Assembly: GCF_954871325.1 (NCBI RefSeq)
Contig: NC_088778.1
Coordinates: forward strand, 29,869,120-29,933,119
Source: Gordionus sp. m RMFG-2023
Taxonomy: Eukaryota; Nematomorpha; Gordioida; Chordodea; Parachordodidae
Length of the DNA stretch: 64,000 nucleotides
Direction of reading: 5' to 3'
In this document: in pieces, positions 48,823 to 62,691 of the stretch
Numbering within the stretch: position 1 is the first letter of the stretch
How the letters are laid out: each line of letters begins with the position of its first letter
Notes under the pieces: model-generated
Told to the model about the DNA's origin: nothing
Database searches by the model: none
Seen by the model: only the letters and a program-made list of their open reading frames with translations
Translations under genes and position numbers: made by a program

Positions 48823-51800
48823 ATGTCGTCTGCTAATGGTCAACATCTTTCTAATGGAGACGCTACAAATAATAGCGAAAATATCACCAGTACTAGAAAA
48901 AGGCAATTCGAAGAAACGGAAAATCTGAAGAATAATAAAGATACATTAATTGACAAAAAAAGTAAGAAACATCCCGAAGGCGAAAATGGTACGTTTAATA
49001 TACCTTTCTTTCTTATAATATTTAAAAATTTCGTTATTTATAATATTTATTTTGAATAATGTTTTTATTATATGGTTTTTATAAAACTTAACAGCCCACG
49101 AAAATAACCGTCATTTAGACGATTACGACGATGAACATACGGGAGATTCTATCGAAGGTAAGCAGGTATACGAGGTGGAGGAACATGATTATCTGGAAGA
49201 AGAGCCAGAAGACAGCGATTTTTCCGGCGAAAATGAAGGAGTTCACGACAAAGATAGCGACGAAGCAGACGATATCGAAGATTTACCGGAAAGATTTAAG
49301 GAACTGAAATGGGAAGATACTTACGTAGAAAAAATGGCATCATTTGTAGGAGCGAAAGGTAAATAATAAAATTAAATACAAATAAATAAATATTATTCAT
49401 ATAAAAAGGAATTTTTGAAAACGAGTAAATATGTTAATATCCAAATTTCGTTTTTTGCAATAATTTTACATTTCATTTCTTATTGCTTTTTCTGCAAATG
49501 TTTGCGTTTAGTGATTTAAATGTTATTATCCATTTATTTATCGATAATATTTAATTTATATTTTACATTACTATACAAAAATATTTTATTTGGCAATGAT
49601 TTTTCGCTTTAAAAAAAAGCTTACTAATAACATACATGCTAACAAGATAAAATCGATAATCTTTGACGTTAATTTATATATTTTTTTGTCTATTTGTCCC
49701 CCTGATTTGTGAATCTTTAATTTGTTTATTTTTCTTTTTAAAACAAGAAGCGTGAAATTGTTCTTCATTATTAATTGATTTTATATTTATAAATAAGACT
49801 TGGCAGGATATTGATAAGAATATTTTAATCTTAGCATTTTCATTTTAAGCAGGCTATAATGCCAAATTTAAGCTTTCGAATGGTTTAATGTTTTATCTTC
49901 AAATATTAAAGAAAAGGTACATAAAAAAGATACTATAATACCTTACACTTTTAAAATATGGAAATTCTTCAAAATTAATACAACGAGAAATAACCAGACG
50001 ATAATTTCGATTGACATTTTTGAAGTTCTTTTTTTTGTTAATGGGAGATTTCTTGTTCTTAATCTTTTATAAACATGCGCTATAACTCGAATTGCTCTGG
50101 TGGTGTAGCCGTAACCTTATTATTTATACTTAAAGATATTCATCAACATATTTCGAACAGTAAATAAATCATCAAACAATTATCCTAGGGTTGTTGGAAA
50201 AAATATTACGCAAGCCTGAAGATTTTTGTTCGGTAAATGGCACAAATATTTGGTCATGTATTCGCGAAATATAGTCTTACTCCTCACGAATTATACAAAA
50301 TACACTGCATTTTTGTATTCTACGCCGCGATATTCGCGCTAACATTTGAATTCAGGGTTAGGCAATATTTTTCTGGCTAAAATATGGAATTTAACAACGC
50401 CCTATTACCGACAGAAAATTATAAATTAAAAAAAAATTGATAAGTTGACGTTAATTATCGACATTTTTTTAAAAAAATAAACATCACAAAATCTAATCCC
50501 ATACCTTGGTATACTTATATTTTTTAAATTATCACACAATTCACTTATTTATTTTTAAAAATTATTATAATATATAATATATATAAAAAAAATTAATATT
50601 TAAGCGTAAAATAAACTTTTTATTTTAAAGGTAAGATATAAATGACAAATTAATTAATTAATTATTCAATTTTTTTTTTTACCTTTTATAAACTAATTAC
50701 ATTTTTATACAAGATTCCATTTCTATCTATTTTTTGTGTTTGTTGTTAATGAAAAGAAAGAAAGAAAACACTAACCTAATATAATAAAATATTATCATTA
50801 TTTGCACAATCGCCTCACCCATCATTCATTATGAAAAATATAAAAAATAAATACAAATTTTTATAATTATGAATCCTTCCCTTTTTCACCATTTATTTAT
50901 TTCTTTTTATTGATTTGGGACACGGACTAGTGAATATTTAAATAAGTTTTTATTACCTGTTTAAAAAAAAAATTGTATGATATTTTGTCAGATTGAAAGG
51001 TAATAACAATGGTGGATAAGGGGCGGGTATTGGGAGGGGTGAGGGTTAAAAAGAAATAAATATTAGTTTTTTTTTAAAAAAAAAACCAACATTAAGTTTA
51101 TATGATATGATATGATATCAATGAAGTTATTAATAAACTTCAAATAGAATTATTTAGATAATTTTTTTTTTAAATGATGTCATGACCAATTACCAGTAAT
51201 ATAATATGATTCTGTTGAAATATTTCCATAATGTAAAATGACATTCTTTATATGGTTAAATAAACTTTCCCGTAATTATTTGTATAAAAAAACATTTTGA
51301 TATAAAAAAAATTTTTATTAATAATTTAAAAGTTTTAAAAAGGTTAAAATGAAGAATAACGTCAAAAGTTTATGGAAAATTTTTTTTTAAAAAAATGTGA
51401 AAACGTTCGCATTAGTGTTGTTAAATGGCTCGTTATGAGCCGAATTTTAAAAACTGCCAACTCAATATTTCACCCAGAACACTATTACGCAAGCCTGAAG
51501 ATTTTGTTTGCAGAAGGAACAAAGGTTTGGGCATCTATTGGCGAAATCTCGAGGCTTGGCAATATTTTTCTGGCTAAAATATGAGTTATTTTAAAAATCG
51601 GCTCAAAACGAGCCGTTTAACAACACTAGTTCTAATATAGTTTTTCTTATGTTTTGGGACATAGGTTTAAAGTGGGAAAATGTTTTATAATTTTTTCAAA
51701 AATTTAAAAGTATTATTCAAATATTTTAATTTTACTTTTAGTTATCTAAAGATTGGAAATTAGGATATGAAATTTAGATTAATTTCTTAATAAACATAAT

Positions 51801-54800
51801 GAAAAATTCGAATTTAGGGTTTTCAGTTCGTTCTTATTTGTTTAGATTTTTTTTTAATGGTCAATTCGAGGACATAAAAATAAAATAAAACCATTTGCTG
51901 TTCATTTATTGTAAGTATATAAAATATTATGCATTACAAATCAATTATAAATTCAATCATTTAAAGGAATGCATCGAATTCCATTTTCAACAAATTTTGT
52001 GGTGTGAGAATAAAAATTTGAAAAATTATATATAAAATAACTGCCAAAAATATGCGTAGCAGTAACAATATACTTTCTATTCGGTTAATTGGTTTCGGAT
52101 AATTTTGAACGGTATTAATTTTTAAGAACTTCGCAAACATTTTCGATTGGTTTTAATTATGGCGAATTAGAGTGGTAAAAAGTATAATATTCGGTTAATT
52201 TCCACTAATTATACCTCACTCGATGAATAGTAGCTTTATCCATTATTAGCAATGAATTCGTTGGTAAAATTGATATAATTCATCGACCAACATCTATTAT
52301 TCTGAGGTGTCATTGAATTATATGGTTAAAAAAACATTCTATTCTAATTTCAAATTGTTCCTTTTTACATAGTTTTATTATATTCCAAATAATTATGGCA
52401 TATATAAATATTTTCTCTCATAAATTTTATTTATATTATGCAGGAATTAGTTACCCTGATTAAATAAAGTATGTAATGTCCATAACAATCCATCAAATTT
52501 TCTGACACCTCTCTAGACGCTTAAGAAAATTATAGGGGAACCCCATATCAAATTGAATATTATGTTTCTTTAGATAGAAATGAACAATTATTATATCCAA
52601 ACTCTAGAAATTGTCTCAAAACGACTTTAAAAAGAGTTAATTAATAAAAATACAAGTCCAACTCCATTTTTATTGGTCGAAAATATTATTCTCACACGTG
52701 ATCTATTTTTATTCGAAAACTGTATATACAGATTGTGGAATAGGAGTGATATATTTTTCTTCGAATATTATTACTACAATATTTAGAATTGGGAAAAATG
52801 TATGAAATAAATTTCAACGAATTAAAACAGAAATTGGCGAAAATAGGCATGTAATCAATGAAACATTCTATATAATAACAAATACTAATACAATAGGATT
52901 ATAGTTTTAACACCACGATTATGGCCGAATTATAGATATTATTTAATTATTTTTAAATGCATATAAATGCAATATAATTTTATTTGAATTGTGTAGGATA
53001 ATTTTAAATTCACAATTTCTGTTGTCACAAATGCCATAATTTATGTAACGGCCAGTGCAAAAACCATTTGATTTAAGATCTTAAGATAAATTCTTCAACC
53101 CTAAAATCATATATATTATTCATTTGATATTTTTAAAATATACCCTATTTTATAGGAATAGGAAAACGTCAGTAAATATACCCTATAATATATAGGATCG
53201 ATATAAATACGAATATTTTCTAATTTGAGGGATGTAAGTTTGATAATTTCAATACAACATTTAATTTAATTTAAATACATTTTTGCATAGGAAGTGTCAA
53301 GAGTTAAATTGTAAAAAGCTATGGACAAAATGTTGAAGAATATTAATGGTCAAACATTATATTCTTTAATAGTATTATGATAGCTAATTAAATAGTACTA
53401 GTAGCTAACACGTCGAGAATGATGGGCTAATTAACTTTTTTGCCTGCAATTTTTTTTTAAACCTTTTTATTTATAATTTTAAGCCAAATTAAGTTATTAT
53501 TGTTAGATGAGGGTTTTTCATAATTTATTTACCCCATTAACTACTCTTTTGAAATTTAATTCGGAGTTCAATGTAGTCGATTTATGCCGATTTTTAAAAG
53601 TGGCTACTCAATATTTTAGTCAAAAAAAATATTGCCTAAGCTTCGAAATTTCGCTAATAGATGTCCAAACCTTTGTGTCATCTATGAGCAAAATCTTTAG
53701 GCTAACGTAATATTTTTTTTAATAAAACGTTTAGTTAGCCGTTTTTAATGGCTCAAATCGAACCGTTTAACAACACCAGCTAGTTCGAAAATATAATAAT
53801 ATTTGAAATTACGTTTATGATGTTAGCCCTCCTCGAATGTTTTTGCTATAAAAAAAATATATATTTCGGAAACTTGAAGAAGAAAAACATATAAGCATTT
53901 TTTGATTGGGAATTTAATTCTATATTCAATTATATAATAATATTTTGAAATTATGTCTAAGATGTTAGCCTTTTCTCCCTGAATGTATTCGCGACAAAAA
54001 AAAAAGAACCGAAAACGTTAAAAAAAATACATCTTAAAATTTATATTTGTCATTTTAATTCTTAATCTGCTACTTGCAATAACTTTATACTTACTTTCAA
54101 TTTAGTTTTGAAAAAATAACATAAATAGAATAAAAATATAATCCATTTTTTTAGAAATATTTATTCATATAAAATCATAGCTGATTAAAATTTCCATTTT
54201 TTTAAAAAATATATGTATAATGTTATTTTGCATATAATATTTTTATATTTAAGTCTGTGTCTAAAATATCAAAAAGATTTAAATTCACAAATTTTCGAAA
54301 CATTAATAAAAAATAAATAAATAAGCTATTTTAAAATATAAAAATAAAATCATGTTTAAAACCCAAAACATAATTCTAGAAAATTTTATAAATCTCAAAA
54401 ATTTAACATACGATTTTTCATAAAATTAAGATTTGCGATAGTTTTGAAACTTTGGTTTGGACACAAGCCTAAAATCAAATCATTTTCCCCATTAATTATT
54501 TTCTATTCTTATTTTCAATTTTGCCTGATCATCGAGACGAGACAATAAGGAAGCAAGTTATCAATTTAAAAGTAGTTTTTTAACATGAGAATAATTACCA
54601 TATGGGTTACCAAAATGGCGGGTCCGGCTGATTGGCATTCAACGACACTTTCAAATGCATTATTATGAATGCATCGTCAGTCTAGGTATTATTTATGTCA
54701 TTGTTATAACCGTAATCGGGCCATTTTTAAAAATCGACCCAAAACGGGCTTTTTGACAACTGCACCCTTTCGACTTATAGATCTACAGACCTATTAGATA

Positions 54801-57800
54801 AAATATCTCATATATAAAGTTTTTATGGGTTTATAGTGCTTATAAAAGGCACAGAAGCGTTTATAGCGTTACCTTTTCCCTAGAATTGCTTAAATTGAAG
54901 TAGCATTTTCTAAAAAAAAATAAGGAACAAAATTACACGTTTACCATACATTATTTAAAGCACTTAAATTTGTAAGCTATATTAGAGGCCGTCCTGGCTG
55001 CGATTCAAAACGCTTCCTTCAAAGTCAATTTCCTATATTTTAACATTAAAAGCCTTTTAAAGAAGTGGATCAGCCAGGCTAGGAAAAAAAAATTTAGACT
55101 AAAAATAAATATTTATCCAATTTTACTAATTTTTTTATTTTAAAGCGAAATAAAAATAAATATATCGCTGATTTTAGTAAATAATAATTATATATTTTTA
55201 ATTCCTCTAGGATAAAAATTTTTTTTTAATAAGATCAAATTAAATTATTCAAAATCAATAATAATAATAAACCTTCCTTAATAAGGTGAGCATACAAGAT
55301 TTTTTTTTTGGTCAACATAGAAATATTGATGTGATTTACTATTAGGGATTTGACGGCAAGGAGGACCAACTTAAAGGGGTCAAAATCCTTTTTTTTTTGA
55401 AAGTTACACTTTTAGAGGGCCCTCTAAATCTTGTATTATATTTAAAATATTTCCATTCTGACCATTGTCCGCATAATAGTGCGCATAAATTGAGCGTTTA
55501 CGTTTTGCCGTAATTTTTAAATTAAAAAAAAACGTAACGCTTCTTCCCTTGTTTAAATTGAGGTTGTCTTTTTGTTAATATCCGTCGATATAAAATAAAA
55601 TAAAACATTATTTTATAAAAACGGAGGTGGGACTACAAGTTCCCAAAAAACATGAATAGTTATATTTTAAAATAGTTATTTGTAGGTTTTGTTTTAAAAA
55701 ATAGAATTCTTTTGGTTCTGATGTAAGGGCTCTTATCTCATCGCCTATATTTTTTAAGAATTTTAAAGTTCCGCTTGGCATAGGGAAGAGATAACGATTG
55801 GTGTAAAAATATAATTTGTGAATTTGGAATATTACATTGTTTTTATTTCCTCGGCTATATTAACCGGATTAGAATTTAAATTTTTTGGGAAAGAAGATAA
55901 GCATGTGAAGTCCCAAATTAAGGATTTCCCTAAAATATTTTATTTTATATTGATATATTGTTATCTATGTTTGTATATATCTGTCGATTCAAATTTTTAA
56001 ATAATTTTTTTTTAAAAAAAAAGGAAATGTCTTTGAAAATTATATTATCGTCTGCCTTCTTGTTTCTTTAATTTTTAAATGTTCCTTTTTAAGGATTTAA
56101 GTAAGTTTATTTATATTACATTTTATATAATATTACAAAACGAAGAATAAAAAAGGTATAGAAAAAGCAAACTTGTTTGCGTTTTTTAAAATGGCCGCTA
56201 ACGCCAAACGGTAATTTTACCAATTTGCACGAGGCCATTTGAAAGGCATTATTGGCGCTTGCAACGCAGCGTTTAAAGCACTCAATTTGTTCCCACTATA
56301 ATACGTTGGTAATTTGCGGACTCCTTCAAATGAGCGCCCTGCCGCCCATATTTGACAAAATTCGAATCGGTCAAGATGGTCAGACATTTTTTCGGTCGGG
56401 TCGGACCGGGCCATATTTTCTATCAGTCCAATATTTTTCTTTAAATTTTGAGGGTTAAATTTTTCGAATAAGAATCGGATCCTCGAGGAATAGTTAGATC
56501 GGGTCAAACCGACCGGACCTGGAAAAAGCTCGATGCAGAGCTCCTCCTAGAAGCCATAAATTGTTTTTTTTACCATATCAAAATTTACTATTTATGTAAC
56601 ATTTTGAATATAACATATGCATGTTTTATTTAAGTAAGGACGGGCGGCTGGTAAGATCATTGTAAATATCATATTTCGTTTATTACATTAAAATAAAATC
56701 TGCAGACGTTAAAAAATTTAAAAAAATTATTTAATAATTATATTATTTACCTTAATGGCAGGTGTCAAGAGCGTTGCTATTTTAATGACTATATTTTTTT
56801 ACCTGGAGGAGTTGTATAAATATTACATAATATTTCTCGGAGATATAAATTTTTTTTTTTGGCTAACGAGTATTTGAATGATTACTTATATTATATCATT
56901 TCTCATAAATATTTATATAAAATTTTAAATTATTTATTTACCCAAACAAAAAAAAATAGGCGGCAAAATTTTGATCGTAGGATATGGGACCGGGATAGGT
57001 GCATCAACCATAGCTATTCAAGGAAATGTCAGCCATATATACATTATCGAAGAGGACGAACAGTTATTCGAGTACCTCAAAGAGCGGGTGGAAGCGGAGT
57101 ATCCCGATATCGTTACTTGTTACAAGGGGGCTTGGCAGGATAAGATAAAAGAATACGGAGAAAACGAATTTGACGGTTTTCAATTTATTTATTTAAATAA
57201 ATTAAGATATTTATAATATATTGATATGTTTCGATTATAAGAATTCATTATACTTTCTCTAAAATCGTTTAATTAGCTAACTAGTAGTAAGGCGTCCTTA
57301 TAATGGGAATCGTTGTAAAAATGTTCTCTTTCATTTCTAATAGAACTAAAAAAGGATCCTACTTTTTTCTTCTAAGAAAGTAAAAAATGAATACTAGGCT
57401 ATTTTATTTTTATAGCAAACTCGAGGTTTCATATGGTAAAAATGCCTAAATGAAGTCCTATTTACGTGTGGAAATTCAGAACACATATCAAATTTTAATT
57501 TCTAGACATAAAAAATAATTAAAACCTTTATTGGCAACCCCAATATTACTGAAGGAAAAGGGATATGAAAGGCAACCCCAATATTACTGAAGGAAAAGGG
57601 ATATGAAAGTGTTTGTTTTTTAAAAAAAATTGCGATATTTTAATCAAAAGTAAGATTATTCAACTATTTTTTTTTTCGGTCCTTATCAAGGAATGATTTA
57701 TCCGACTTAAGAAAAATAATTATTAATATTTTTTTAAAATTCAGCTACAAAATTGGTATGGAAGTGTTCTCATCTTTTAAATGTTCCCGGGATTTATTTC

Positions 57801-60800
57801 TTGTCCGTTACCTTGTCTATTTCTTATTTTTTTGTGCCAAAGAAAGAAAAAGAGAATTTGGTTAATTGAATGTTTATAAAGATTTTACTCGAAAAATTTC
57901 GAAAATAAATATTGATCTTTTTTTTTATTCCATTTCAAGCGGAAATATAAATAAACTCTCTAAAACATTACACATCAAAGCCCTTATAAAAAAATCGTTA
58001 TAATATAATAAATATCTAATTTATCTAAGTTTAAAAAACGATTACACTATTTTTATTAGATAGAAAATTTAATCTATCTATTATTAATTTTGAATGGTGA
58101 ATCTTATTGGTTCTTACCTATAAAATAAACTAAAATGGAATCATATTTGATTTTTGATCCTTATCCCAAATTCCAAAATGATAAATAGTCATCCCGGTTC
58201 TAATATAATAATCCTTATTATTAAGGCACATAATTTTATTATTATTATTTTAAGAAAAATTGAAAATGGAGCATATCTATATCTAGAATGAAATTTGTTT
58301 ATCTTTTTTATTATTATTAACCATATGGTCTTTATGCGTACTTTTTTTTTATAGATTTCATGACTGGCCCATTTAATTCTATTATATATACATATACTAT
58401 TAATAAACGTTCTTTAATGATTTTGGGATTAACCTCTATTGGACATTATTATTTAGCGAATCCCGAATCCTTTTAAAATTTGTCACTTGAATCTCAGAGT
58501 CTGTAAATGTTATACCTGAACTGTTCTAAATAATATTTTATCAATCAAACTTTGATCGATTAATATCACTTTTCATGTTGAGGTAATCTTGCATATTACT
58601 AATTGATGGTGCCAGCTGGGTGATGTGCATCGGGCCTAATTTTTCAAGCCTGGCCCGTAATTTTTTTTTAAAAAAGTTTTGCCAGCCCGGCAGGAATCCG
58701 AAATTTTTTTAAAAAAATTTACCGACCCGGCTCGGCTTGAATTTATTTAAATATAGAAATTAATTTTTATAATTACTCAAGACATGTTTGTTATATGACG
58801 TTTAGTTTCAATAAATAAAATAAGATATTTTTATTTTACCTAAAAAATTCAATATAAAATTGATAAATTTAGATATATTTTAAAAAAATTTCAAAATCCG
58901 ACCCGATCCGGCCCGAATTTTTTTTTTAAATATTAGGCCCGGCCCAGCCCGAACCCAACTATTTTAAATAGAATTAGGCCTCGGGCCTGCAGATCTCTAG
59001 AGCCAGCTACCCTAATCAGCATAATAGAAGTTTTCTCAACTATTCCCTCTCTCTTCTTTTTCTTTATATTATATATATATAATTTGACTTAAAAGATTCA
59101 TAAAAATTACGGCTTAATTGTATTTTCAAGGAAAATAATTTAAATAACTATTTGTATAATATTATATATAGTCAATATTTTAAATCAGAGTTTGAAAAAA
59201 AAAAGATTTTTTCTCCAAAATTTTGACCAATTTTTTTTTGGAGATCACAGAAATTGAAGATTTTTTTATGCAGAAAAATCGCAAAAAAATCCATTTTAGA
59301 CAAAATTTATGTAAATTAGCTTAAATTGTATCTTTAACTCAGGTTGGAAACAGGTTTTTAAAGGTAATCGACCCGGTAGAACCGTAATTTTTATTCGAAC
59401 CGGTATTTGCTCTGGTTCGATTTCGTTTATATTATAATGGTCTATATCCATTTAAAAAAAATATATATTTATTGCCTTTACAAAATAAAAGATTATTCTC
59501 AATTATATTTTACAGTTGACAAGAGATCTAGATCCGGATATACCTATGTGAATATTTTAAAATCGACATTTTTGTACGTTTTTTTAATCTCAAAAGATAT
59601 TCCGAATTCTGATTTTCTACCGGTGCCGGGTAGAATCCCAAACCCGGTGACCGTATTTGAAAACTAAATTTTCCTTATTTTATTTTAAATTTTTTTTAAA
59701 ACAAGGCGTATTATACTACTCTCATCCATACATAATCACGCCCAATAAATCCGGTAACGACGATTCAAACGAGTCTCATTTCGATTTCATTTCCAAAATG
59801 GGGTACAGGATACTTAAAAAAGGCGGTCGTATGTCTTACTGCAATATCCGTTCCTGGGGAGACCATCTGAAAAACGATGTATATCAAAACAACGTTATGA
59901 AGATGTTTGAGGTAAAAAAGAAAAATAAATGACTTTAAAAATATAATTAAGAGAAGAAGAAAAATAATGGAATCCAGAGTTAGCGCGAATTTCGCTGCGT
60001 AATATACAAATTCGCGCTAACTGTGAATGCAGGGTAAGAGATATTTTTAAAACTTTATCTTGCCCCACCCGTTCTTTTTTTTTTGAAAAAAAATTAAAAA
60101 TGCCCGAATCTCTGTTCCAGCTTGTAAGGAACTTTACCCGCTGAATTTCAGCATGCCGAAATTGTCTGATTCACTAGGTGGGTATTATTCTATCACAATA
60201 AGGATGAAAGTTACACCTGTTACATGAGAATAATGTGCCTTACAAATAGCGATGCGCAGGACCGTAAAAAAGGGATCGTGGGGGGATCTGGTTTACCTGC
60301 TCGATAAACCTGGAAAACCCGATAAATGATATAAGAATATGATGGTTGAAATGAAACAATATTCCTGCAAAATCTTAATATAAAAAAAAAATTTTTTTAT
60401 AAAGGCACGCTAATTGATTGAAGTTTTTTTTAAAAAAAAAATTGAAAAATCTCGAAGTTTCTAAAACTCCACGACATATCGTCTTTGGCTGAGTACTATA
60501 GTGTTGTTCAGTAAAAATAAAAAAATGTAGATATAGGACACTATAATATTCAGACGACGATACACAATATTAAGGGTTAGGAACGATCATCTCTTTATAT
60601 GCCCCACTAGAATAGTTATTACCCGACGTCTTTTAAATTACAGAAACGGATTATTATCAAACGTAGTGTTGTTAGACGGCTCAATTTAGGCCGATTTTTA
60701 AATACGGCTAACTCAATATTTTAGCTAGAAAAATATTTCATAAGCCTCGAAATTTCACTAATAAATGTCCAAATGTTTGTGGTATCTATGGGCATAGTCG

Positions 60801-61119
60801 TTAGGCTTGCGTAATATTTTTCTGGATAAAATATTGAGTTAGCCGTTTTTAAAAATCGGCTCAAATCGAGCCATTTAACAACACTAATCAAACTTTTTAA
60901 ACATTTTTAAAAAAAATACAAATTTATATTTTTAAAATTTTATTCCTCAAATATTATAACATTATCTTCCCCAACTTCTAGACGTCCCAAGTAGAAAAAC
61001 TGAAAAAGATAGGGTTTTCTCCCGAAAACATAGAAATAGAACTCGAAGACGTGTCAGTCCCCGAGGGATGCAAATACTATTCCCACGAACAAGTCATGCT
61101 AGTTAAGCTGACCAAATAA
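48823..61119 (+). CDS. Guanidinoacetate N-methyltransferase-like protein
   Basis: SAM-dependent methyltransferase of the GAMT family. Five exons: 48823-48988, 49095-49358, 56960-57175, 59706-59911, 60982-61119; they sum to 990 bp, 329 aa, with all four introns GT-AG and phases agreeing (1,1,1,0). Residues 1-115 are an acidic, low-complexity extension (EEEPEDSD and similar) absent from the roughly 236-residue animal GAMT. The core follows: KWEDTYVEKM (128-136), SAM motif ILIVGYGTGIGAS (147-159), then VLYYSHPY (217-224), GGRMSYCNIRSWG, and the C-terminal CKYYSHEQVMLVKLTK. Animal GAMT has LYDTYP where this has LYYSHP, so the Asp that holds the guanidino group appears to be Tyr 220; the Glu of the WE motif is kept (129). 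Creatine synthesis is therefore uncertain. Intron 2 is 7.6 kb and full of repeats. Confidence 0.88.
50189..50400. mobile_element. hAT-like MITE relic in intron 2
   Basis: Retains the AATATTACGCAAGCCTGAAG core and TTTTTCTGGCTAAAATAT, and a decayed right end (TTTAACAACGCC). About 70 bp of unrelated sequence around 50277-50355 interrupts it, containing the TTCGCGCTAAC motif also seen near 60020. Confidence 0.6.
51413..51628. mobile_element. hAT-like MITE, TAGTGTTG family, 216 bp
   Basis: TAGTGTTGTTAAATGGCTCG to GAGCCGTTTAACAACACTA with flanks GTTCGCAT and GTTCTAAT (6 of 8 matching). Lies in intron 2 of the methyltransferase gene. The reading frame 51372-51584 is produced by it. Confidence 0.85.
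53569..53778. mobile_element. hAT-like MITE, diverged copy
   Basis: Left end degraded (AATGTAGTCGATTTATGCCG), right end GAACCGTTTAACAACACC. Middle in the opposite orientation to most copies. In intron 2. Confidence 0.7.
54709..54767. mobile_element. MITE right-end relic
   Basis: TTTTTAAAAATCGACCCAAA followed by ACGGGCTTTTTGACAACTG resembles the right terminal 50 bp of the TAGTGTTG family. No left end is found. Confidence 0.4.
57533..57608. repeat. Perfect 38-bp tandem duplication
   Basis: Two exact adjacent copies beginning GGCAACCCCAATATTACTGA. Because they are identical, the event is recent (or an assembly artefact). In intron 3 of the methyltransferase gene. Confidence 0.95.
58622..58995. 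repeat. GC-patch repeat type B, in intron 3
   Basis: Starts GTGCATCGGGCCTAATTTTT and ends GGCCTCGGGCCTGCAGATCT. Middle ATATAGAAATTAATTTTTAT matches the copy at 18827. Imperfect terminal inverted repeats around GGGCC and GCAGATCTCT. Confidence 0.65.
59985..60035. repeat. Hairpin repeat TTAGCGCGAAT
   Basis: GTTAGCGCGAAT is answered by ATTCGCGCTAAC after an 18-base loop and followed by TGTGAATGCAGGGT. The ATTCGCGCTAAC half with the GCAGGGT-like tail recurs near 50330, and CTGTGAATGCAGGGT near 44908. Probably the end of a small transposon family. Confidence 0.5.
60664..60886. mobile_element. hAT-like MITE, TAGTGTTG family, 223 bp
   Basis: Complete copy, TAGTGTTGTTAGACGGCTC to GAGCCATTTAACAACACTA, with target duplication ATCAAACG / ATCAAACT (60656-60663 and 60887-60894). 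In intron 4 of the methyltransferase gene, about 95 bp before exon 5. Same length as the copy at 13859. Confidence 0.88.
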
Positions 61120-62690
61120 AATGTAAAGATTTCTTAACCCCATTTCATATTCATAGTTTACATTCAGTTTATTTACTTGTTTGTAAAATTAATCATCGTG
61201 TTATATTTTTTCCTAGTTTACCATCCTTTTCCCTTATGAAATATTATTTTATTATATATATATTATTATATTGAAGTTACAAATTTAATATAAGAACTTT
61301 ATATATTAGTTTGCAAAATCTGTTTTTTTTCTTCAATATTTAGTTCAAAAAACTGTGTTTATTTATACATATATACTTTTTATAATATATACATGAATTT
61401 TATTTTAAATTACTTAATAAAAAATTTAAATATTTTTTTAGTTTTTTTTAAAAAAAAATTGTAGTTTTATAAATTTTATTTTATGCAATAGCAATCTGTT
61501 AAGTGACTTCTATTGATTTCTTTATATTATTCTCTTTAAAAAAAATATTCATTGGTGCATTCATTGGCATATCCTAAGTTCTACTAATAATGATTATATT
61601 AAGATTGTTATTATAAATATAAAAGAAAAACTATTATTCTCGACATTTTTATTTTTAGTAGTCACCAACTAAACCTGCGCATAATTAAATTTTTAAGTGT
61701 CTTTTTTTTCTTATCACACAAAATTTATTATATTATAGGTGTAGGTATATCGTTATACAAAACGAATTGTAAATAATATTTTTTTTTATATTATATATAT
61801 ATATCGTTAAAAATAATATTTCATTTCATATTTAATCATTTTTTTTAAAAAAATAGATTTATATTAATCATCACACATATAGATTACAAATAAAACTTAA
61901 ATACAATAAATCTATCTCATATATTTTGACCCAGAAATTTAGTAATTTTTAAACATTTAACATTTTTTAAAAAAAAATTGTTTAAATTAAATATAGAAAA
62001 TGATTAACATTTTTTTAACAATAAATTTGTATATTAACAATTGCACCTTTATAAACGAAAGTATAGCGATGATTTATCAGGGTAGCCCATGGAAAATAAA
62101 TTCTGCGCTCCTTTAAAATTGCGAGAGAATATTTATAGATCTTCGACGAGGTGAGGGGTAAGGGTTTATAATTTTCTTTATTTAAGGCTATATCCTAAAA
62201 TATCAAAAATACAATTAACAAAATAAGCTATTTTAAATGTAAAAATAAAATAGTGGGCTGAATCATTTTTTTTTTGAATCTACAAAAGTTATTAAGTTAG
62301 AGAAATTAAGAAAATTTTTAACTTTTTGAAAATAAATAAGTAAGCAATATTTATTCATATTTTTCAAATTATAATAACATTAGAAAAATGGGAAATATAA
62401 AAATAATTTGGTTGGGAATTATAAATTTACAAAATCTTAAAAAATTTTCAATGGATATTTTGGACATGGTTCATAATTTTATAAAGATACTAAAGCTTTT
62501 TTGAGGTTTTTTTGAAAAAATATATATAGGTCATAGCCTAAATTATATTTTAAATTCCAAACAATAATATTTATAAAATAATCTGCAATGTATTGTAATA
62601 TTAATCATATAGCTAAGGACTTTCTTTTTGAAAAGTAACTTTTGACAAATATTTGAAAATAAACGTTTAAGAAAAAAATATAAATTATAA
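61120..62690. other. 3' flank of the methyltransferase gene, no further gene
   Basis: An AATAAA overlaps the stop codon and others follow within 350 bp; which one is used cannot be told in such A+T-rich sequence. No gene is recognised up to about 62690. Confidence 0.5.
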
Positions 62691-62691
62691 T

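Noticed and set aside
49160-49170. GAAGGTAAGC as an early splice donor inside exon 2
   Set aside because: It matches a donor well, but the frame continues open and in phase to the donor at 49359, and the full exon makes all five exons sum to a multiple of three. Alternative splicing here remains possible.
50098-50112. GGTGGTGTAGCCG as a tRNA A box
   Set aside because: No B box or cloverleaf follows within a plausible distance.
55818-56000. 60-aa frame with a hydrophobic tail in intron 2
   Set aside because: A+T-rich chance frame; no splice sites link it in phase with the flanking exons.
56217-56507. Minus-strand 96-aa frame within the methyltransferase intron
   Set aside because: Overlaps a GC-patch repeat-like stretch (GGTCGGGTCGGACCGGGCC near 56393) and has no family resemblance.
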